Source of the DNA: Candidatus Gastranaerophilales bacterium
GTDB taxonomy: Bacteria > Cyanobacteriota > Vampirovibrionia > Gastranaerophilales > CAJFVJ01
DNA length: 8,189 nucleotides
Direction of reading: 5' to 3'
NCBI GenBank assembly: GCA_028694275.1
Contig: JAQUTS010000076.1
Location: forward strand, 1 to 8,189
Positions 6,766 through 8,189 of the stretch are shown here, piece by piece; positions within the stretch are counted from its first letter, which is position 1, and each line of letters opens with the position of its first letter. The notes under the pieces were generated by a model. That model worked only from the letters and a program-made list of their open reading frames with translations, had not been told where the DNA came from and ran no database searches. Both the position numbers and the translations under genes were made by a program.

Positions 6766-7164
6766 ATGCTCACACTAAACCCGCAAATAAATAATCAAAC
6801 AAATTTTAGCAGAGGTTTTGTGTCTTATAAGCCCAAAAATCTTCCGTCCAAAGGTAGGGCAATAAATTTAACAGAAGAGCTTTTAACCTTTTTGAGTCTT
6901 CACTCACAAGCCGAAAAAGGAGCATATAAATTCAAAAGCGCAAAAGACAATATCTACCAATTTGAATCCACAGCCGGGGATAAAGTGGTTTTAAAAACAA
7001 AAAATGACAATAACGGTAAAGGGTTGCTTCATCTTGAAAATAAAAAAGGAGACAAAAAGCTTGATATAACAAGCTCCTATTTGGATTTTGATGACCCGAC
7101 ACAAATTAAAGCTTTTGATAATGTAGAAGAAGCTTTCAATAAACTAACAATAATAAACATCTAA
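6766..7164 (+). CDS. Small lysine-rich protein of unknown function
   Basis: I do not recognise this 132-residue protein. It has no signal peptide, membrane segment or cysteine cluster, so it is probably soluble and cytoplasmic. The first 30 residues are polar and look unstructured (INNQTNFSRGF, then SYKPKNLPSKGR). A predicted helix follows at 35-50 (LTEELLTFLSLHSQAE). Residues 53-92 alternate in a way that suggests antiparallel beta strands (YKFKSAKDNIYQFES, DKVVLKTK, GLLHLENKKGDKKLDI). The end, DNVEEAFNKLTIINI, looks helical. A strong Shine-Dalgarno precedes it and a clear terminator follows, so it is likely a separately expressed gene. Composition matches its neighbours and gives no sign of recent transfer. 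The N-terminal style recalls short lineage-specific proteins of gut Gastranaerophilales, but this is only an impression. Confidence 0.8.
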   Translation: MLTLNPQINNQTNFSRGFVSYKPKNLPSKGRAINLTEELLTFLSLHSQAEKGAYKFKSAKDNIYQFESTAGDKVVLKTKNDNNGKGLLHLENKKGDKKLDITSSYLDFDDPTQIKAFDNVEEAFNKLTIINI

Positions 7165-7169
7165 TATTT

Positions 7170-7202
7170 AAAGCCCCAAATCCCAAAGATAAGGGGCTTT
7201 TT
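7170..7202 (+). terminator. Intrinsic terminator after the unknown gene
   Basis: AAAGCCCC (7170-7177) pairs perfectly with GGGGCTTT (7193-7200) over a 15-base loop. The right arm ends in a run of five T (7198-7202). The hairpin starts 6 bp after the stop codon. The same T-run lies where the -35 of the hisF promoter would be. Confidence 0.8.
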
Positions 7203-7215
7203 AAGTAAATTTTCA

Positions 7216-7224
7216 TGCTAAAAT
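7216..7224 (+). promoter_or_regulatory. Possible extended -10 promoter of hisF
   Basis: TGCTAAAAT fits an extended -10 element (TG, one base, then TAAAAT at 7219-7224). No good -35 is present; the matching position falls in the terminator arm and T-run. Transcription would start near 7231, giving a leader of about 15 bases that carries only the AAGGA site (7234-7238). Since a terminator separates hisF from the upstream gene, some promoter is expected here. Confidence 0.4.
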
Positions 7225-7245
7225 AAAAACAAAAAGGAAAAAACA

Positions 7246-8001
7246 ATGCTGGCAAAAAGAATCATACCATGCCTTGATATAAAAGACGGTCAGACTGTAA
7301 AAGGTGTCAATTTTGAAAACCTGAAATATGCAGGAGACCCCATCAGCCTTGCCAAAAAATACTCTGATGAAGGTGCGGATGAATTGGTTTTTTTGGACAT
7401 TACCGCTACAAATGAAGGACGCAAAACAACAATCCAAATGGTTGAAAATGTCGCCAAGCAAGTTTTTATCCCTTTTACTGTAGGTGGCGGTGTCAAAACA
7501 GTAAATGATATCAAGGCTCTTCTAAGAGCAGGAGCAGATAAGGTTGCGCTAAATTCTGCCGCGGTCAAAAACCCTGATATCATCAAAGAAGCCTCAGAAG
7601 AATTCGGCTCACAATGTATTGTAATTGCAATTGATGCCAAAAAAATTGATGATGATTTTTATGTTTTTATAAATGCAGGTCAAAAAAACACAGGCATAAA
7701 GCTCCTTGATTGGGCTAAAAAAATCGAAGCACTCGGCGCGGGAGAAATACTTCTTACATCAATGGATGCGGATGGAACCCAAGCAGGATTTGATATTGCT
7801 ATGACAAAACTCGTATCAGAAAATGTCAATATACCTGTTATCGCATCAGGTGGAGCAGGTGATAAGCCTGAGCATTTTTGCGATGTTTTTGAATATGCCT
7901 CAGCTGATGCAGCTTTAGCAGCATCGATTTTTCACTTTGATCTGTTACCTGTACCTGAACTGAAAAAATATCTTCGCGAAAAAAATATTTCTATCCGTTA
8001 A
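7246..8001 (+). CDS. hisF: Imidazole glycerol phosphate synthase cyclase subunit HisF
   Basis: HisF takes ammonia from its partner glutaminase HisH and closes the imidazole ring, turning PRFAR into imidazole glycerol phosphate (histidine pathway) and AICAR (recycled to purines). The 251-residue product is full length for a TIM barrel of this family. Catalytic acids are Asp11 ([10 protein letters not shown]) and Asp130 (VIAIDAKK), at the same positions as in the Thermotoga maritima enzyme. Phosphate-binding loops are visible as VGGGV (79-83) and ASGGAG (200-205). [15 protein letters not shown] (164-178) and [11 protein letters not shown] (220-230) are also diagnostic. An AAGGA site lies 7 bases before the ATG. 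No other his gene is present in the window, so hisF is not in a visible histidine operon. Its last 11 bases overlap a convergent minus-strand frame. Confidence 0.98.
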   Translation: MLAKRIIPCLDIKDGQTVKGVNFENLKYAGDPISLAKKYSDEGADELVFLDITATNEGRKTTIQMVENVAKQVFIPFTVGGGVKTVNDIKALLRAGADKVALNSAAVKNPDIIKEASEEFGSQCIVIAIDAKKIDDDFYVFINAGQKNTGIKLLDWAKKIEALGAGEILLTSMDADGTQAGFDIAMTKLVSENVNIPVIASGGAGDKPEHFCDVFEYASADAALAASIFHFDLLPVPELKKYLREKNISIR

Positions 8002-8188
8002 TTTTGTCCAAATTCAAACCTGCCAAAAATGTAGAAAGATCTAAACCACAATTATTAGGTAGCCTGAAATGATATTCAGAACACCCCGGGCGCAACACAT
8101 CAACATATGAAGACTCTCCTGAGTCAATGGTTTTTAAATTATCACCATTGGCCTTCAAATTATCGGCCTTTATATCATTATAAATAAT
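7991..8188 (-). CDS. C-terminal part of an unknown, kinase-like protein
   Basis: On the minus strand a frame of 65 codons runs from the right window edge to a TAG at 7993-7991 without interruption and contains no Met, so it is the 3' part of a longer gene. Near its N-terminal side are YNDIKADN and, after a short turn, IDSGES. The order D-x-K-x-x-N then D-x-G, with 17 residues between the two Asp, matches the catalytic loop and DFG region of eukaryotic-like protein kinases (18 in PKA). The usual HRD is YND and DFG is DSG. Only 41 residues follow DSG, much less than a normal kinase C-lobe, so it may be a short atypical kinase, a degenerate one, or an unrelated protein. Part of the match lies in a small internal repeat (ADNLK and GDNLK). 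It converges on hisF and overlaps it by 11 bp. Coding status is likely; function is tentative. Confidence 0.55.
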   Translation of the reverse strand: MIYNDIKADNLKANGDNLKTIDSGESSYVDVLRPGCSEYHFRLPNNCGLDLSTFLAGLNLDKING

Positions 8189-8189
8189 A

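Noticed and set aside
7290..7640. 116-codon minus-strand open frame within hisF
   Set aside because: It is antisense to an intact, strongly conserved gene and shows no recognisable product.
1..8189. tRNA or rRNA genes, CRISPR arrays, insertion sequences, attachment sites
   Set aside because: I saw no cloverleaf with a T-loop, no spaced identical repeats, no transposase motifs and no long terminal inverted repeats. Composition is even along the window.

Overview
The window is AT-rich bacterial DNA whose genes lie almost all on the + strand, separated by short gaps and preceded by A-rich Shine-Dalgarno (SD) sites. It holds a conserved translation and ribosome-maturation operon, two metabolic genes (metF and hisF), one unrecognised small gene, and the 3' end of a minus-strand gene at the right edge. 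The order rimP-nusA-ylxR-infB-rbfA-truB is common in Gram-positive bacteria, cyanobacteria and related lineages. Low GC, a 377-residue NusA without the enterobacterial C-terminal repeats, and the N-terminus of the unknown gene make a low-GC, non-photosynthetic relative of cyanobacteria (Gastranaerophilales/Vampirovibrionia type) a possible source. That placement is a hunch, not a demonstration.

Layout. Positions 1-843: metF, with its 5' end cut by the window edge. Positions 844-952: a leader with a good extended -10 promoter and an 11-bp perfect hairpin followed by an interrupted T-rich tract. Positions 953-6664: six tightly packed genes, rimP, nusA, ylxR, infB, rbfA and truB. Positions 6766-7164: a free-standing 132-residue unknown gene with a strong SD and its own terminator. 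Positions 7246-8001: hisF. Positions 7991-8188: a minus-strand open frame running off the edge, whose residues resemble the catalytic loop and DFG region of a protein kinase.

How the genes work together. RimP and RbfA help mature the 30S subunit. IF2 places initiator tRNA on it. TruB makes pseudouridine 55 in tRNA. NusA controls pausing, termination and antitermination. YlxR is a small RNA-associated protein. The two most interesting non-coding signals flank nusA: a terminator-like hairpin in the operon leader and a second one just after the nusA stop, inside the start of ylxR. Both have imperfect T-tracts, the kind of terminator NusA is known to assist, so a NusA feedback loop at two points of its own operon is a reasonable hypothesis.

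No RNA gene, insertion sequence, CRISPR array or complete novel system is visible. The candidates for new biology are the two hairpins, the unknown 132-residue protein and the kinase-like fragment.
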